Assembly (NCBI GenBank): GCA_021780935.1
Contig: JAJXXT010000102.1
Coordinates: 1 to 20,679, forward strand
From: Pseudomonadota bacterium
Lineage (GTDB): Bacteria > Pseudomonadota > Alphaproteobacteria > Acetobacterales > Acetobacteraceae
Length of the DNA: 20,679 nucleotides
Reading direction: 5' to 3'
Shown: piece after piece, positions 1 through 10,138 of the stretch
Layout: each line of letters starts with the position of its first letter
Numbering within the stretch: the stretch's first letter is position 1
The notes under the pieces: generated by a model
What the model was told of the DNA's origin: nothing
Seen by the model: the letters and a program-made list of their open reading frames with translations, nothing else
The model's database searches: none
Translations under genes and position numbers: made by a program

Positions 1-534
1 GCGCTCGGCGGTTCGGCGCCGCTGCCGGCGGTGGCGATGACGACGCACGCATCGGCGCCCTCGGCGGTTGTGGGCGGGCCGTCGTCCGCGATCCGCCTGG
101 CCAGCACGCCGGCCGTGGTGCCGCCCAGCTTGGGGACGCCCGCCGCGATTGCGCCCGCCGTGGTGACGCCTACTGTGGTGACGCCCACCCTTGGGGCGGC
201 CGCGCAGCCCGTGGCCCGGCCGGTTGTGGCACCGATGGTTCCGGGCGTGGTCCCGACCCGCCCCGCCGTTCCGCCCGCCCCCGTCGCGGCGCCCTTGGTA
301 CGGCCGGCCGTGGTGCACATCGCCCCGCTTCGCCCCACACCGCTTCGCCCAGCACCGCCTCGGGTCGCGCCGACACCTGCCAGCCCGGCGCGCGTCGTCC
401 CCGCGCGCGCGGCGGTGGCACAGGCGGCGACGCCGCACCCGGTGGTGCTGCACCCGGCAACCCAGGCGGTCTCGATGCTCGGCATGGCCTGGGCCACGGC
501 GCCGCTCGGTCATGCGCCGGGAGGCGGCCATTGA
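1..534 (+). CDS. Ala/Pro/Val-rich C-terminal fragment, probable FtsL-position gene (5' partial)
   Basis: The reading frame is open from the first base to TGA at 532-534, so the gene starts outside the window; an internal ATG at 31 is probably not the start. The visible 177 residues are almost entirely Ala, Pro, Val, Thr and Arg, with loose PAVV/PTVV and PLRP repeats, no membrane segment and no recognisable domain. At DNA level a 15-base unit is duplicated at 160-174 and 175-189. In alphaproteobacterial dcw clusters the gene directly before ftsI is usually ftsL, a small bitopic division protein, and the TTGA stop/start overlap with ftsI fits that. The diagnostic N-terminal transmembrane helix and coiled coil would lie upstream. 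The name is therefore an inference from position; it could be another small protein with a disordered tail. Confidence 0.5.
   Translation, partial: ALGGSAPLPAVAMTTHASAPSAVVGGPSSAIRLASTPAVVPPSLGTPAAIAPAVVTPTVVTPTLGAAAQPVARPVVAPMVPGVVPTRPAVPPAPVAAPLVRPAVVHIAPLRPTPLRPAPPRVAPTPASPARVVPARAAVAQAATPHPVVLHPATQAVSMLGMAWATAPLGHAPGGGH
519..524 (+). promoter_or_regulatory. Ribosome binding site supporting the TTG start of ftsI
   Basis: GGGAGG lies 6 bases before TTG 531, the best-placed Shine-Dalgarno sequence near the start of ftsI. It favours the TTG that overlaps the preceding stop over the internal ATG at 618. Confidence 0.6.
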
Positions 535-2558
535 CCGAGCCCGAGGATCGAGCGCCGCCGGAACCGAACGCACCCGCGCGGCGCTTCGGCGCGCCGCATG
601 CCGCGGGAATTCCCCGCATGGAGACGGTGCGGGTGACCGCGCCCGACCTCGCGCGGCGCGCCGCCGTGGCGCGCAGCCACCGCCGGCTCACCATCGCGAT
701 CGTGGCATTCGTGGCGCTCTATCTCGCGGTCGCGGGCAAGCTGCTCGACGCGACCGTCCTGCAGCCGATGCTGCCGCCGCGATCGCTGGTCACGAGCGAC
801 GTGCCGAAGCTGCCGCCACCGAGCTCGGCCTATGCCGCCTCGCCCGCGGCGCTGTCCGTGACGGGGCACACACACCGCGCACCGATCGTGGACCGCAACG
901 GCGAGATCATGGCGATCTCGCTGCCGATGGCCACCGCCTATGCCGACCCGCGCCAGATCAGCGACCCGAAGCACGCGGCGGAGAAGCTCGCGACGGTGCT
1001 GCCCAACCTCGATGTCGCGGCGATGACGGCGCGGCTGGCGAGCAACCTTGCGTTTGTCTATGTCAAGCGCGACATCACGCCGGAGCAGGAGATCCGCATC
1101 AATGATCTCGGCATTCCGGGGGTCGCGTTTCGCGAGACCGAGGTGCGACGCTATCCGCTCGGCGATGTCGCGGCGCAGCTGCTCGGCAATGTCGATCGCG
1201 CCGGCCACGGCGACATGGGCATCGAGGCCTCGTTCGACAAGCGGCTGCTGACCAACCCCAAGCCGCTGCGCCTCTCGATCGATGTGCGCGTGCAGGCGAT
1301 CGTGCGCGACGTGCTGGAGAAGGCGTATCAGGAGTTCAAGCCCAACGGCGCGGTCGGCATTGTGATGAAGGCCGATACCGGCGAGGTTCTGGCGAGCGTC
1401 AGCCTGCCGGATTATGATGCCAATAATTTCGCTCTCTCGACGCCGGCCGAACGCTACAACCGTGCGGTGCAGGGCGCCTACGAGCCGGGCAGCATCATGA
1501 AGCTGGTCACGTTCTCGATGGCGCTGAACGAGGGCGTGATCCATCCCTGGGACGAGTTCGACGCCATCCATCCGATTCATATCGGACCATTTACGATCAC
1601 CGATTTCGAGGGCGAGCACCGCTGGCTCTGGCTGCCGGAAGTGCTGATCTATTCCTCGAATCTCGGCGCCTCGCATATCGCGCTGACGGTGGGGAAGACG
1701 AACCAGCGCGCCTGGCTGCGACGCTTCGGGCTGATGAGCCGCGTGCCGATCCAGGTGCCCGAGGCGGGCTCGCCGATGTTCCAATCGGCGAGCCAGTGGG
1801 GACCGGCGACCGTGATGACTGTGGGGTTCGGCGAGGGCATCACGGAGCCGCCGATGCAGATCGTGCGCGACGTCGCGGCGATCGTGAACGGCGGCACGCT
1901 GCGCCCGGCGACGCTGCTCGCCGTGCCGCGCGGCACCGCGGTTGCGGGCACCAAGCTGCTCAAGGGCTCCACCTCCGCGGACATGCGCAAGATGATGCGC
2001 CTGGTGGTGGCGCAGGGCACCGGCACGGCGGCGAATATTCCAGGATATTTCGTTGGCGGAAAGACCGGCACGGCGGAGAAGATCGGTGCCAACGGCTATC
2101 ACCTGCATCTCAACGTCAGCGCATTCGTCTGCGCGTTTCCGATGAACGCGCCGAAATATGTCGTCTACATCATGCTGGACGGACCGCACGGCAACAAATC
2201 AACCGGGTATTTCTCCACCGCCGGCGAGGTCGCGGCGCCGGCCGCGGGCAAGGTGATCGCGCGCATCGCGCCGATCCTGGGCCTGCTGCCGGCCACCGCC
2301 ACGCAGGCCGCGGCGATCGATGCGGCACTGGCGATGCCGGTGCATCCGCCGATGCCGCAAGGCGTGCCGCCCGACGTGGTCCCGGCACAGGCGCCGGCAC
2401 CCAACGGTTCCACCATTCCGTCCGCGCCGCCGAGCCTGATGCAGAGCCCCGGTCCGGCCCCCCGTCAAGCTCCGGGTCAGGCAAGAAGCCAGGTACCGGC
2501 GGGATCGGCGAAGCGCGCCGCCGCGGGCGCCGCGGCACACACCGTTGCGCTGCGCTGA
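531..2558 (+). CDS. ftsI: Septal peptidoglycan DD-transpeptidase FtsI (PBP3)
   Basis: Class B penicillin-binding protein that crosslinks septal peptidoglycan in the periplasm as partner of FtsW. A cytoplasmic N-terminus is followed by one membrane anchor at about residues 53-69, a PBP dimerisation domain and the transpeptidase domain. All three active-site motifs are present: SIMK with nucleophile S321 and K324, SSN at 375-377, and KTG at 511-513. The start is TTG 531, overlapping the previous stop (TTGA), with GGGAGG six bases upstream. At 675 residues it is longer than many FtsI proteins; the excess is a Pro/Ala/Gln-rich tail from about residue 600 that looks disordered. The closest alternative would be another class B PBP, but its position between the presumed ftsL and murE makes FtsI very likely. 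Confidence 0.96.
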   Translation: MTEPEDRAPPEPNAPARRFGAPHAAGIPRMETVRVTAPDLARRAAVARSHRRLTIAIVAFVALYLAVAGKLLDATVLQPMLPPRSLVTSDVPKLPPPSSAYAASPAALSVTGHTHRAPIVDRNGEIMAISLPMATAYADPRQISDPKHAAEKLATVLPNLDVAAMTARLASNLAFVYVKRDITPEQEIRINDLGIPGVAFRETEVRRYPLGDVAAQLLGNVDRAGHGDMGIEASFDKRLLTNPKPLRLSIDVRVQAIVRDVLEKAYQEFKPNGAVGIVMKADTGEVLASVSLPDYDANNFALSTPAERYNRAVQGAYEPGSIMKLVTFSMALNEGVIHPWDEFDAIHPIHIGPFTITDFEGEHRWLWLPEVLIYSSNLGASHIALTVGKTNQRAWLRRFGLMSRVPIQVPEAGSPMFQSASQWGPATVMTVGFGEGITEPPMQIVRDVAAIVNGGTLRPATLLAVPRGTAVAGTKLLKGSTSADMRKMMRLVVAQGTGTAANIPGYFVGGKTGTAEKIGANGYHLHLNVSAFVCAFPMNAPKYVVYIMLDGPHGNKSTGYFSTAGEVAAPAAGKVIARIAPILGLLPATATQAAAIDAALAMPVHPPMPQGVPPDVVPAQAPAPNGSTIPSAPPSLMQSPGPAPRQAPGQARSQVPAGSAKRAAAGAAAHTVALR

Positions 2559-2559
2559 C

Positions 2560-4056
2560 GTGATCAGCCTCGCCCAGCGAGCCGATGCGCAGGCCGCGTT
2601 CCCGCGCACGCTCGATGCCGCCCTTCGCGAGCTCGACATTGCGGGCATTACCGCCGACAGCCGCTCCGCCGGCCCGGGGATGATTTTCGCGGCACTGTCC
2701 GGCCAGCGCCATGACGGGCGGCGGTTCATCGGCGATGCGGTGGCGCGCGGCGCGGCGGCGGTGCTGGCGGCCACCGGGACCGACTGGCCGGCGGGCGTGG
2801 AGCGCCGGCCGCTGATCGAGGATGCCGAGCCGCGACGGCTGCTGGCGCGCATCGCGGCGGTGCTGGCCGGGCCGGCGCCGCGCGTGCTCGCGGCGGTCAC
2901 CGGCACCAACGGCAAGACCAGCAGCGTCGATTTTCTGCGTCAGATCTGGACGCTTTCGGGGCTCGCGGCGGCGAGCATCGGCACGTTGGGCGTGGTCACG
3001 GGGGGGGCGGTCGCGAGCGGACAGGATGATGGCGAGAACGCGGTGGGCGGGCTGACCTCGCCCGACGCGGTGGCGCTGGCGGCGGCCCTGGCGCGGCTGG
3101 CACGGCGCGGCGTGGAGCATGCGGGCCTGGAGGCGTCGTCGCACGGGCTCGACCAGTTCCGGCTCGATGGCTGTGAGTTTGCCGCCGCCGCCTTCACCAA
3201 CCTGACGCGCGACCATCTCGACTATCACGGCACGATGGCGGCGTATCGGGCGGCGAAGCTGCGGCTGTTTGAGGTGTTGCTGCGCGAGGGGGCCACGGCG
3301 GTGGCGAGCGCGGCGCTCGACGAGGAGTCGCGCGAGGCGCTGGCGGCGATCGCGGCGCGGCGCGGTCTGCTTCTGGTGCTGACCGGCGAGGCGCAGGAGG
3401 CGGATCTGCGCCTGGTCGCGGCGCGCGCGGTGCCGGAGGGGCAGGAACTGGTGGTGGCCGCGCATGGCACGACGCGGCACATCATGCTGCCGGTCGCGGG
3501 GCGGTTCCAGGCGGACAACGCGCTGGTCGCGGCGGCGCTGGCCGAGGCGCTGGGCACCGACCCGTGGCCGCATCTGCCGCATCTGGCGCCGGTGCGCGGG
3601 CGGATGGAGCGGGTGGCGGTGCTGGCGCACGGGGCGGCGGCCTATGTCGATTATGCGCACACGCCCGATGCGCTGGAGCGGCTGGTGGCCGCCCTGCGCC
3701 CGCATGCGAGCGGGCGGATCGTGCTGGTGTTCGGCGCCGGCGGTGATCGCGATCCCGGCAAGCGGGCGCTGATGGGGGCGGCGGCGCGGGCGGCCGATAT
3801 CGCCATCGTCACCGACGACAACCCGCGCAGCGAGGACCCGGCGGCGATCCGCGCCGCGATCGTCGCGGCGTGTCCGGGGGCGATCGAGATCGGCGACCGT
3901 GCCGCGGCGATTGCCGAGGGGCTGGCAATGCTGCGCGCGGGCGACGTGCTGGCGGTGGCCGGCAAGGGGCACGAGCAAGGGCAGATCGTCGGTGGCCAGG
4001 TGCTGGCATTCGACGACGCGAGCGTGGTCCGCGCGCTGGCGGGGGCGCGGTCGTGA
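2560..4056 (+). CDS. murE: UDP-MurNAc-L-Ala-D-Glu:meso-diaminopimelate ligase MurE
   Basis: Cytoplasmic ATP-dependent ligase that adds the third residue of the peptidoglycan stem peptide. The Mur ligase P-loop GTNGKT is at residues 115-120, followed by a central-domain [11 protein letters not shown] segment. The DNPR motif at 420-423 is the family signature for meso-diaminopimelate rather than lysine. The product is 498 residues, a normal MurE length. The start is chosen as GTG 2560, one base after the ftsI stop; an in-frame TTG at 2545 would add five residues and overlap ftsI. Neither has a convincing ribosome binding site, so coupling to ftsI translation is likely. A run of eight G (3000-3007) lies inside the frame without breaking it. 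Confidence 0.96.
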   Translation: MISLAQRADAQAAFPRTLDAALRELDIAGITADSRSAGPGMIFAALSGQRHDGRRFIGDAVARGAAAVLAATGTDWPAGVERRPLIEDAEPRRLLARIAAVLAGPAPRVLAAVTGTNGKTSSVDFLRQIWTLSGLAAASIGTLGVVTGGAVASGQDDGENAVGGLTSPDAVALAAALARLARRGVEHAGLEASSHGLDQFRLDGCEFAAAAFTNLTRDHLDYHGTMAAYRAAKLRLFEVLLREGATAVASAALDEESREALAAIAARRGLLLVLTGEAQEADLRLVAARAVPEGQELVVAAHGTTRHIMLPVAGRFQADNALVAAALAEALGTDPWPHLPHLAPVRGRMERVAVLAHGAAAYVDYAHTPDALERLVAALRPHASGRIVLVFGAGGDRDPGKRALMGAAARAADIAIVTDDNPRSEDPAAIRAAIVAACPGAIEIGDRAAAIAEGLAMLRAGDVLAVAGKGHEQGQIVGGQVLAFDDASVVRALAGARS

Positions 4057-5417
4057 CGCTGTGGCGCGCGGCCGATCTGGTTGCGGCGACCGGCGGCACC
4101 GGCGGCGCCGACGCCGATGGTGTTTCCATCGACACGCGCACGCTGGCAGCGGGCGAGCTGTTCGTGGCGCTGGTGGGCGAGAACGGCGACGGGCACCGGT
4201 TCGTTGCCGAGGCGCTGGCCCGAGGCGCCGCGTGCGCCATGGTGCATGCCGAGGTGGAGGGGCTCGGCGCGGATGCGCGGCTGCTGCGCGTGGCCGACAC
4301 GCTGCGGGGCCTCGCCGATCTCGGGCGGTTCGCGCGGCGGCGTTTCACCGGCCATGTGGTCGCGATCACCGGCAGCGTCGGCAAGACGACGGCCAAGGCG
4401 ATGCTTGCGCGCATCCTCGCGGCACGGGGCGCGACGCATGCAGCGGTCGCCTCCTACAACAACCATTGGGGGCTGCCGCTGACGCTCGCGCGCATGGCGC
4501 CGGACGCGCGGTTTGCCGTGGTCGAGATCGGCATGAATCAGAAGGGCGAGATCGCGCCGCTGGCGCGGATCGCGCGGCCCGATGTGGCGCTGATCACTGC
4601 GATCGCGCCGGTGCATATCGGGCATCTCGGCAGCCTGTCGGCGATTGCCGAGGAAAAGGCCTCGATCTTTCTGGGGCTGGAGCCGGACGGGGTTGGCGTG
4701 ATCCCGGCCGAGGCGCCGCATGCGGCACTGCTGCGCGCGGCGGCGGGCCGGCGGCGAGTACTCGATTTCGGCCGCGGCGAGGCGGTGGACGGGCGCCTGC
4801 TGGAGGCGCGCAGCAGCGCCGAGACGGTGGTCGTGCGGGCGCGGATCCGGGGCGTCGAGGTCGAAACGATTCTGGCCGCCCCCGGCGAGCACATGGCGAT
4901 GAACGCGACCGCGGCGATGCTGGCCGCCGGTGCGCTGGGCGTCGCGGCCGAGGCGGCGGCGGCGGCGCTGGCCGGGTTTTTGCCGGTGACGGGGCGCGGC
5001 GCGCGGCGGCAGCTGCATGTCGGCGGCGGCACGGCGCTGCTGCTCGACGAGAGCTACAACGCCTCCGCCGCCTCGGTGCGGGCGGCGCTCGGGGTGCTGG
5101 CGCTGCAGCCGGCGGCGCGGCGGGTGGCGGTGCTGGGCGACATGCTGGAACTCGGCGCGGCGGGGCCCTCGGAACATCTTTCGCTGGTGGCGGATGTGGC
5201 GCGGTGCGCCGACCGGCTGCACGCCTGCGGGCCGCTGATGCGGCTGGTGCATACGGCGGTGCCGGCGGCGCTGCGCGGGGCGTGGGCGGCGGACTCCGCG
5301 GCGCTGGCACCGGAGGTGGTGGCCGATCTGCGCGCCGGCGACGCGGTTCTGGTGAAGGGCAGCCTGGGCTCGCGTATGGCGCGAATCGTCGCGGCGCTGG
5401 AAACGGCGGGCACCTGA
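4053..5417 (+). CDS. murF: UDP-MurNAc-tripeptide:D-Ala-D-Ala ligase MurF
   Basis: Attaches the D-Ala-D-Ala dipeptide made by Ddl to the UDP-MurNAc tripeptide, completing the cytoplasmic pentapeptide precursor. The P-loop GSVGKTT is at residues 107-113, the MurF-type YNNHWG segment follows about 20 residues later, and the C-terminal domain has a [11 protein letters not shown] segment typical of the family. The reading frame is open further upstream inside murE, but GTG 4053 overlaps the murE stop as GTGA and gives 454 residues, close to the usual MurF length. The first residues already show the MurF N-terminal pattern around SIDTRTL. It is part of the tightly packed mur run, with mraY following immediately. 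Confidence 0.95.
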   Translation: MTLWRAADLVAATGGTGGADADGVSIDTRTLAAGELFVALVGENGDGHRFVAEALARGAACAMVHAEVEGLGADARLLRVADTLRGLADLGRFARRRFTGHVVAITGSVGKTTAKAMLARILAARGATHAAVASYNNHWGLPLTLARMAPDARFAVVEIGMNQKGEIAPLARIARPDVALITAIAPVHIGHLGSLSAIAEEKASIFLGLEPDGVGVIPAEAPHAALLRAAAGRRRVLDFGRGEAVDGRLLEARSSAETVVVRARIRGVEVETILAAPGEHMAMNATAAMLAAGALGVAAEAAAAALAGFLPVTGRGARRQLHVGGGTALLLDESYNASAASVRAALGVLALQPAARRVAVLGDMLELGAAGPSEHLSLVADVARCADRLHACGPLMRLVHTAVPAALRGAWAADSAALAPEVVADLRAGDAVLVKGSLGSRMARIVAALETAGT

Positions 5418-6505
5418 TGCTGTTCGACCTCACCCGCCATGTCGGCACCCATTTCTTCCTGTTCAACCTGATCCGCTATCTGACGTTCAGGTCCGGGGCG
5501 GCGTGCATGACCTCGCTGCTGGCGAGCCTGACGTTGGGCGGACCGCTGATCCGCCGGCTGCGCGCCATGCAGCGCGCCGGGCAGCCGATCCGCCCGGATG
5601 GACCGGAGCGGCATCTGATCGAGAAAAAGGGTACGCCGACGATGGGCGGCGTGCTGATCCTGGCCACGCTCACCGGCTCGACGCTGCTATGGGCGGATCT
5701 GCGCAACCCTTATGTCTGGACGGCGCTGCTGCTGACGCTGGGCTATGGCGCGCTCGGTATGCTCGACGACTCGATCAAGCTCACCCGCGCGACGTTCCGC
5801 GGCGTGTCCGGGCGCGGTAAACTGGTGGTGCAGGGCGTGCTGGGGCTGGTGGCCGCCACCGTGTTCATGCTGGTGACCCCGGCACCGCTTGGCTCGTCCG
5901 TCGCGGTGCCGGTGTTCAAGTCGGTGCTGATCCCGCTCGGCTACGCGTTTCCGGTGTTCGGCATGCTGGTGATGGTGGGCGCCTCCAACGCGGTGAACCT
6001 GACCGACGGGCTCGACGGGCTGGCGATCGTGCCGACGATCATCGCGGCGGGCGTGTTCGCAGTGATTTCCTACCTCGTCGGCAACCGCATCTTCGCCCAC
6101 TACCTGCAACTGCACGAGGTGCCGGGGGCGGGCGAGCTGTGCGTGTTTCTCTCGGCGCTGATCGGCTCGGGGCTCGGGTTTCTGTGGTTCAACGCGCCGC
6201 CGGCCGCGGTGTTCATGGGCGATACCGGCAGCCTGGCGCTGGGCGGCGCGCTGGGCGCCGTCGCGGTGGCGGTGAAGCACGAGATCGTGCTCGCGATCGT
6301 GGGCGGGCTGTTCGTGGTCGAGACCGTCTCGGTCATCGTGCAGGTGTTCTGGTTCAAGCGCACGGGCAAGCGGGTGTTCCTGATGGCGCCGCTGCATCAC
6401 CATTTCGAGAAGAAGGGCTGGAGCGAGCCGACCATCGTCATCCGCTTCTGGATCATCGCGATGATCCTGGCGCTGGTCGGCCTCGCGACGTTGAAGATAC
6501 GATGA
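5417..6505 (+). CDS. mraY: Phospho-MurNAc-pentapeptide transferase MraY
   Basis: Polytopic inner-membrane enzyme that transfers phospho-MurNAc-pentapeptide from UDP to undecaprenyl phosphate, giving lipid I. The product is 362 residues, the usual size, with about ten hydrophobic segments. Active-site landmarks are visible: the [12 protein letters not shown] loop, the aspartate pair D117-D118, the NLTDGLDGL motif with D197 and D200, the MGDTGS loop with D269 (matching the third catalytic aspartate of characterised MraY), and the HHH motif at 327-329 before FEKKGW. The ATG shares its A with the murF TGA (TGATG junction). The reading frame is open far upstream inside murF, but that part is out-of-frame shadow. 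Confidence 0.96.
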   Translation: MLFDLTRHVGTHFFLFNLIRYLTFRSGAACMTSLLASLTLGGPLIRRLRAMQRAGQPIRPDGPERHLIEKKGTPTMGGVLILATLTGSTLLWADLRNPYVWTALLLTLGYGALGMLDDSIKLTRATFRGVSGRGKLVVQGVLGLVAATVFMLVTPAPLGSSVAVPVFKSVLIPLGYAFPVFGMLVMVGASNAVNLTDGLDGLAIVPTIIAAGVFAVISYLVGNRIFAHYLQLHEVPGAGELCVFLSALIGSGLGFLWFNAPPAAVFMGDTGSLALGGALGAVAVAVKHEIVLAIVGGLFVVETVSVIVQVFWFKRTGKRVFLMAPLHHHFEKKGWSEPTIVIRFWIIAMILALVGLATLKIR

Positions 6506-7902
6506 TGTTCCGCAACGATCTTTTCGCCGGACGACGCTACACGGTGGTGGGGTTGGGCAAGGCCGGGCTGCCGGCGGCGCGCGCACTCGCGGCGATGGGG
6601 GCGGAGGTCATCGCGTGGGACGACGGCGAGGCGGCGCGCCAGGCGGCCGGCGATGCCGGGCTCACCGTGCGCATGCCGGCGATGGCGGGCCTGGACGCGC
6701 TGGTGTTGTCGCCGGGCATCCCGCATGCGCTGCCGGCGCCGCACCCGATCGCGGCCGCGGCGCGCGAGGCGGGCGTGCCGATCTTGACCGATGCCGAGCT
6801 GCTTTATGCCGCGGTGCGGGGCATGGGCTCGCGCGCGCGCTTTGCCGGCATCACCGGCACCAACGGCAAGTCCACGACCACGGCGCTGCTGGCGCATATC
6901 CTGGCCGGCGCCGGATGGCCGGTGGCGGCGGGGGCCAATCTCGGGCCGGCGGCGCTGTCGCTGCCGCTGCTGGGCGACGCTGGCGTCTATGTGCTCGAAA
7001 TGTCGTCCTATATGCTGGAGCGAATCGCGGCACTCCGGTTCGATGCGGCGGCGATGCTCAATCTCAGCCCCGACCATCTGGATCGCCATGGTGACATGGC
7101 GGCCTACGCGCGCGCCAAGCGGCGCATCTTCGAGGCTCAAGGCCCTGGCGACACGGCGGTGCTGGGTATCGACGACGCCGACAGCCGGGAGATGGCGGCA
7201 GGGCTGCGGGCGACGCGCCGGGTCGTTACGATTTCCGGCGGCGCGCCTGCCGATGAGCGGGCCGATGTGTGGGCGGAGGGCCGCGTGCTGCGCGACCGCG
7301 AGGGGGTGGTGTTCGACCTCACCGGTGCGCCAGCACTGCCGGGGCGGCATAACGCGCAGAACGCGGCGGCGGCGACGGCGATGGCGACGGCACTCGGCGT
7401 GACGCGCGAGGCGATCGCGCGCGGGCTCGCGAGCTATCCCGGGCTGGCGCATCGCCAGCAGCGCGTGGCCGAGGTGGGCGGCGTCGTGTTCGTCAACGAC
7501 AGCAAGGCGACCAACGCCGATGCGGCGGCCTACGCGCTCGCCTGCTACGACCGGGTGATCTGGATCGCGGGCGGCATGGCGAAGGCCGGCGGCATCGAGA
7601 GCCTGGCGCCGCTGCTGGGGCGGGTCGCGCATGCGTTCCTCATCGGGCGGGATGCGCCGGTGCTCGCTGCGACGCTGGCCGCACATGGCATCGCGCATAC
7701 CGATGTCGGCACGCTGGAGGCCGCGGTAGCGCAAGCGTGGCACGCGGCGCGGCGCCTGGCCGCACCGGTGGTGTTGCTGTCACCGGCCTGCGCGAGCTGG
7801 GACCAGTTCAGCGGCTATGACGCGCGCGGCGAGCGGTTCGGCGCGCTGGCACGCGCCTTGGGCGACCGCGACGGCGCCGCAACCGATGGGGAGGCTGCCT
7901 GA
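6502..7902 (+). CDS. murD: UDP-MurNAc-L-alanine:D-glutamate ligase MurD
   Basis: Cytoplasmic Mur ligase that adds D-glutamate to UDP-MurNAc-L-Ala. An N-terminal Rossmann-like domain opens with VVGLGKAG. The P-loop TGTNGKS is at residues 118-124, and the NDSKATN motif at 332-338, specific to MurD, carries the conserved lysine K335. Length is 466 residues. The start codon ATG 6502 overlaps the mraY stop as ATGA; a second ATG follows at 6505 and would shorten the protein by one residue. Gene order mraY-murD-ftsW is standard for dcw clusters. Confidence 0.95.
   Translation: MMFRNDLFAGRRYTVVGLGKAGLPAARALAAMGAEVIAWDDGEAARQAAGDAGLTVRMPAMAGLDALVLSPGIPHALPAPHPIAAAAREAGVPILTDAELLYAAVRGMGSRARFAGITGTNGKSTTTALLAHILAGAGWPVAAGANLGPAALSLPLLGDAGVYVLEMSSYMLERIAALRFDAAAMLNLSPDHLDRHGDMAAYARAKRRIFEAQGPGDTAVLGIDDADSREMAAGLRATRRVVTISGGAPADERADVWAEGRVLRDREGVVFDLTGAPALPGRHNAQNAAAATAMATALGVTREAIARGLASYPGLAHRQQRVAEVGGVVFVNDSKATNADAAAYALACYDRVIWIAGGMAKAGGIESLAPLLGRVAHAFLIGRDAPVLAATLAAHGIAHTDVGTLEAAVAQAWHAARRLAAPVVLLSPACASWDQFSGYDARGERFGALARALGDRDGAATDGEAA
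7888..7894 (+). promoter_or_regulatory. Ribosome binding site of ftsW
   Basis: GGGGAGG, lying inside the last codons of murD, is 7 bases before the ATG of ftsW at 7902. It is one of the strongest Shine-Dalgarno matches in the cluster. Confidence 0.55.
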
Positions 7903-9023
7903 TGCCCGCGCTTTCGCGTGCCGACAACTCGATCATCGGCCGCTGGTGGTGGACCGTGGACCGCTGGACGCTGAGCTGCGTCGGCGCGCTGATCGGCGCC
8001 GGCTATATCCTGGTGCTGGCGGCGAGCCCGGCCGTGGCCGCGCGCATCCACGTGCCGCGCGACCTGTTCGTGTTCAAGCAGGTGATCTTCCTCATCGCCG
8101 CCGGGCTGCTGGTGGTGGGGGTGAGCATGCTCTCGCCGCGCGGCGTGCGGCGGATCGCGCTACTCGGCCTCGCCGTGGCGCTGGTGATGACCGCCCTGAC
8201 GCTGGTGATCGGCGTGGATATCAAGGGCGCGCGGCGGTGGATCGCGCTGCCGGGGATGGCGATCCAGCCCTCCGAGTTTCTCAAGCCGTGCTTCGCCGTG
8301 GTGACGGCCTGGCTGCTCGATCTCGGGCATCGCTACAAGCGCATTCCCGGGATGTGGATCGCGCTGGCGCTCTACGCCATCATCCTGGTGCTGCTGAAGA
8401 CGCAGCCCGATATCGGCATGATCGTCGTCGTCACCGCGGTGCTGTTCGCGCAGCTTTTTGTCGATGGGCTCAACCTGTTTCTCGCCGGCTTCGGGCTGCT
8501 GGCGATGGGCGGCGGCGGGGTGGCGGCGTATCTGACCTTCCACCACGTCAAGAGCCGGGTGCAGCGCTTCCTCAACCTCAACGCGCCCGGAAACTACCAG
8601 GTGCACCGCTCGCTGGAGGCGTTCGCCAATGGCGGCGTGTTCGGGCGCGGACCCGGCGAGGGGCATGTGAAGGACTATCTGCCCGACGCGCACGCGGATT
8701 TTGTGTTCGCGGTGGCGGGGGAGGAGTTCGGGTTGATCATCTGTCTCGTCATCGTGGCGCTGTTCGGCCTGGTGGTGCTGCGGGCGCTGGCGCGGGCGCG
8801 CGACGAGCGGGATCGTTACGTGTTGCTGGCGATCACCGGGCTTGCCACCAGCTTCGGGCTGCAGGCCTTCGTCAACATGGCGAGCACCCTGCACCTGATT
8901 CCCGCGAAGGGGATGACGCTGCCGTTCATTTCCTATGGCGGGTCCTCCGCGGTCTCGGTGGGCATCGAGATCGGCATGCTGCTGGCGCTGACGCGCCGCC
9001 GGTTCGGCGCGGAACCGACATGA
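7902..9023 (+). CDS. ftsW: Septal peptidoglycan glycosyltransferase FtsW (SEDS family)
   Basis: SEDS-family polytopic membrane protein that polymerises lipid II into glycan strands at the division site with FtsI. The 373-residue product has roughly nine to ten hydrophobic segments. Family landmarks are the LLKTQPDIGM segment (the usual LxLLQPDxG region), the periplasmic GPGEGHVKDYLPDAHADFVF block, and the C-terminal IPAKGMTLPFISYGGSS motif. The ATG overlaps the murD stop by one base (TGATG) and has a strong ribosome binding site. RodA is the main paralogue; location between murD and murG in the dcw cluster favours FtsW. Confidence 0.95.
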   Translation: MPALSRADNSIIGRWWWTVDRWTLSCVGALIGAGYILVLAASPAVAARIHVPRDLFVFKQVIFLIAAGLLVVGVSMLSPRGVRRIALLGLAVALVMTALTLVIGVDIKGARRWIALPGMAIQPSEFLKPCFAVVTAWLLDLGHRYKRIPGMWIALALYAIILVLLKTQPDIGMIVVVTAVLFAQLFVDGLNLFLAGFGLLAMGGGGVAAYLTFHHVKSRVQRFLNLNAPGNYQVHRSLEAFANGGVFGRGPGEGHVKDYLPDAHADFVFAVAGEEFGLIICLVIVALFGLVVLRALARARDERDRYVLLAITGLATSFGLQAFVNMASTLHLIPAKGMTLPFISYGGSSAVSVGIEIGMLLALTRRRFGAEPT

Positions 9024-9034
9024 GAGGCGAGGCG

Positions 9035-10138
9035 ATGCGACCGATCGCGCTGGCGGCCGGCGGCACGGCGGGGCATCTGTTCCCAGCCCTCGCGGCGGGG
9101 CGGGTGCTGGCCGGGCGCGGCCACCGGATCGTGCTGCTGACCGACCAGCGGGTGGCCGCGCGGGCGGCGGCGGAGGCACCGGGATGGGAGCTGCATGTCA
9201 TCGCCTCGGCCGCGGTTGCCGGACGTGGGGCGATGGCGAAGGCGGGTGCGGGGCTCACACTCGCGCGCGGCACCGTCCAGGTGGTGCGGCTACTGGCGCG
9301 GCTGCGGCCGGCGGCGGTGGTGGGGTTCGGTGGCTATCCCTCGGTGCCGCCGGTGCTGGCCGCACACCTGGTCTCGCCGCGGCCGGCGATTTTGTTGCAC
9401 GAACAAAACGCCGTGCTGGGCGGCGCCAACCGGTTCCTTGCGGCGCGGGCGGACCGGCTGGCGCTGAGCCATGCGGCGACCGCGCGCGTGCCGGCGGGCG
9501 TGGCGAGCGTGGTCACCGGCAACCCGGTGCGCCCCGAAATCGCCGCCCTGGCTGGCCGGCCCTACACGACGCCGGGCGATGGCTTTGATCTGCTCGTGGT
9601 CGGGGGCTCGCTCGGCGCGCGGGTATTTGCCGATGTCGTGCCGGCGGCGCTGGCGATGCTGGCGCCAGCCGAGCGCGCGCGCATCCGCCTGGTGCAGCAG
9701 GCCCGCGCGGAGGACGCGGCACGGGTCGGCGAGGCGCTGGCGGCGCTGGGGATGGCAGCCGAGGTGGCGCCGTTCCTCACCGACATGCCGGCGCGACTGG
9801 CACGCGCGCATCTGGTGGTGGCGCGAGCCGGGGCGACGACGGTGGCGGAGCTGGCCGTCGCGGGGCGGCCGGCGATCCTGGTGCCGCTGCCGGGCGCGGT
9901 CGATGCAGACCAGGCGCTGAACGCGGCGACGCTGGCCGAAGCGGGGGCGGCCTGGCCGGTGGCGCAGCCGGAATTCACGCCGGCTGCGCTGGCGGCACGG
10001 CTTTCCGAGTTTCTTGCGCAACCGCAACGTCTGGCGGCGGCGGCAGCGGCGGCGGCTTCACTCGGGCGGCCGGCGGCGGCCGAGACGCTGGCCGATGAAG
10101 TCGAGGCGGCGATCGCCGCGCGCGAGGCCGTGCGATGA
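9035..10138 (+). CDS. murG: UDP-GlcNAc:lipid I N-acetylglucosaminyltransferase MurG
   Basis: Membrane-associated GT-B fold enzyme that converts lipid I to lipid II on the cytoplasmic face. The N-terminal loop reads GGTAGH (residues 9-14), where most proteobacterial MurG have GGTGGH. Further family motifs are [41 protein letters not shown] and, in the UDP-GlcNAc binding half, [20 protein letters not shown] followed by DADQALNA. Start ATG 9035 has GAGG seven bases upstream and gives 367 residues; ATG 9020, overlapping the ftsW stop as ATGA like other junctions here, would add five residues and cannot be excluded. Confidence 0.94.
   Translation: MRPIALAAGGTAGHLFPALAAGRVLAGRGHRIVLLTDQRVAARAAAEAPGWELHVIASAAVAGRGAMAKAGAGLTLARGTVQVVRLLARLRPAAVVGFGGYPSVPPVLAAHLVSPRPAILLHEQNAVLGGANRFLAARADRLALSHAATARVPAGVASVVTGNPVRPEIAALAGRPYTTPGDGFDLLVVGGSLGARVFADVVPAALAMLAPAERARIRLVQQARAEDAARVGEALAALGMAAEVAPFLTDMPARLARAHLVVARAGATTVAELAVAGRPAILVPLPGAVDADQALNAATLAEAGAAWPVAQPEFTPAALAARLSEFLAQPQRLAAAAAAAASLGRPAAAETLADEVEAAIAAREAVR

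Noticed and set aside
510..2189. Long open frame on the minus strand opposite ftsI (559 codons)
   Set aside because: It is antisense to a gene with all PBP motifs, is rich in Arg, His and Ala, and has no recognisable domain. Long antisense frames are expected in GC-rich coding DNA.
2170..3978. 602-codon minus-strand open frame opposite murE
   Set aside because: Same shadow effect: low-complexity Arg/His-rich translation opposite a well-supported MurE.
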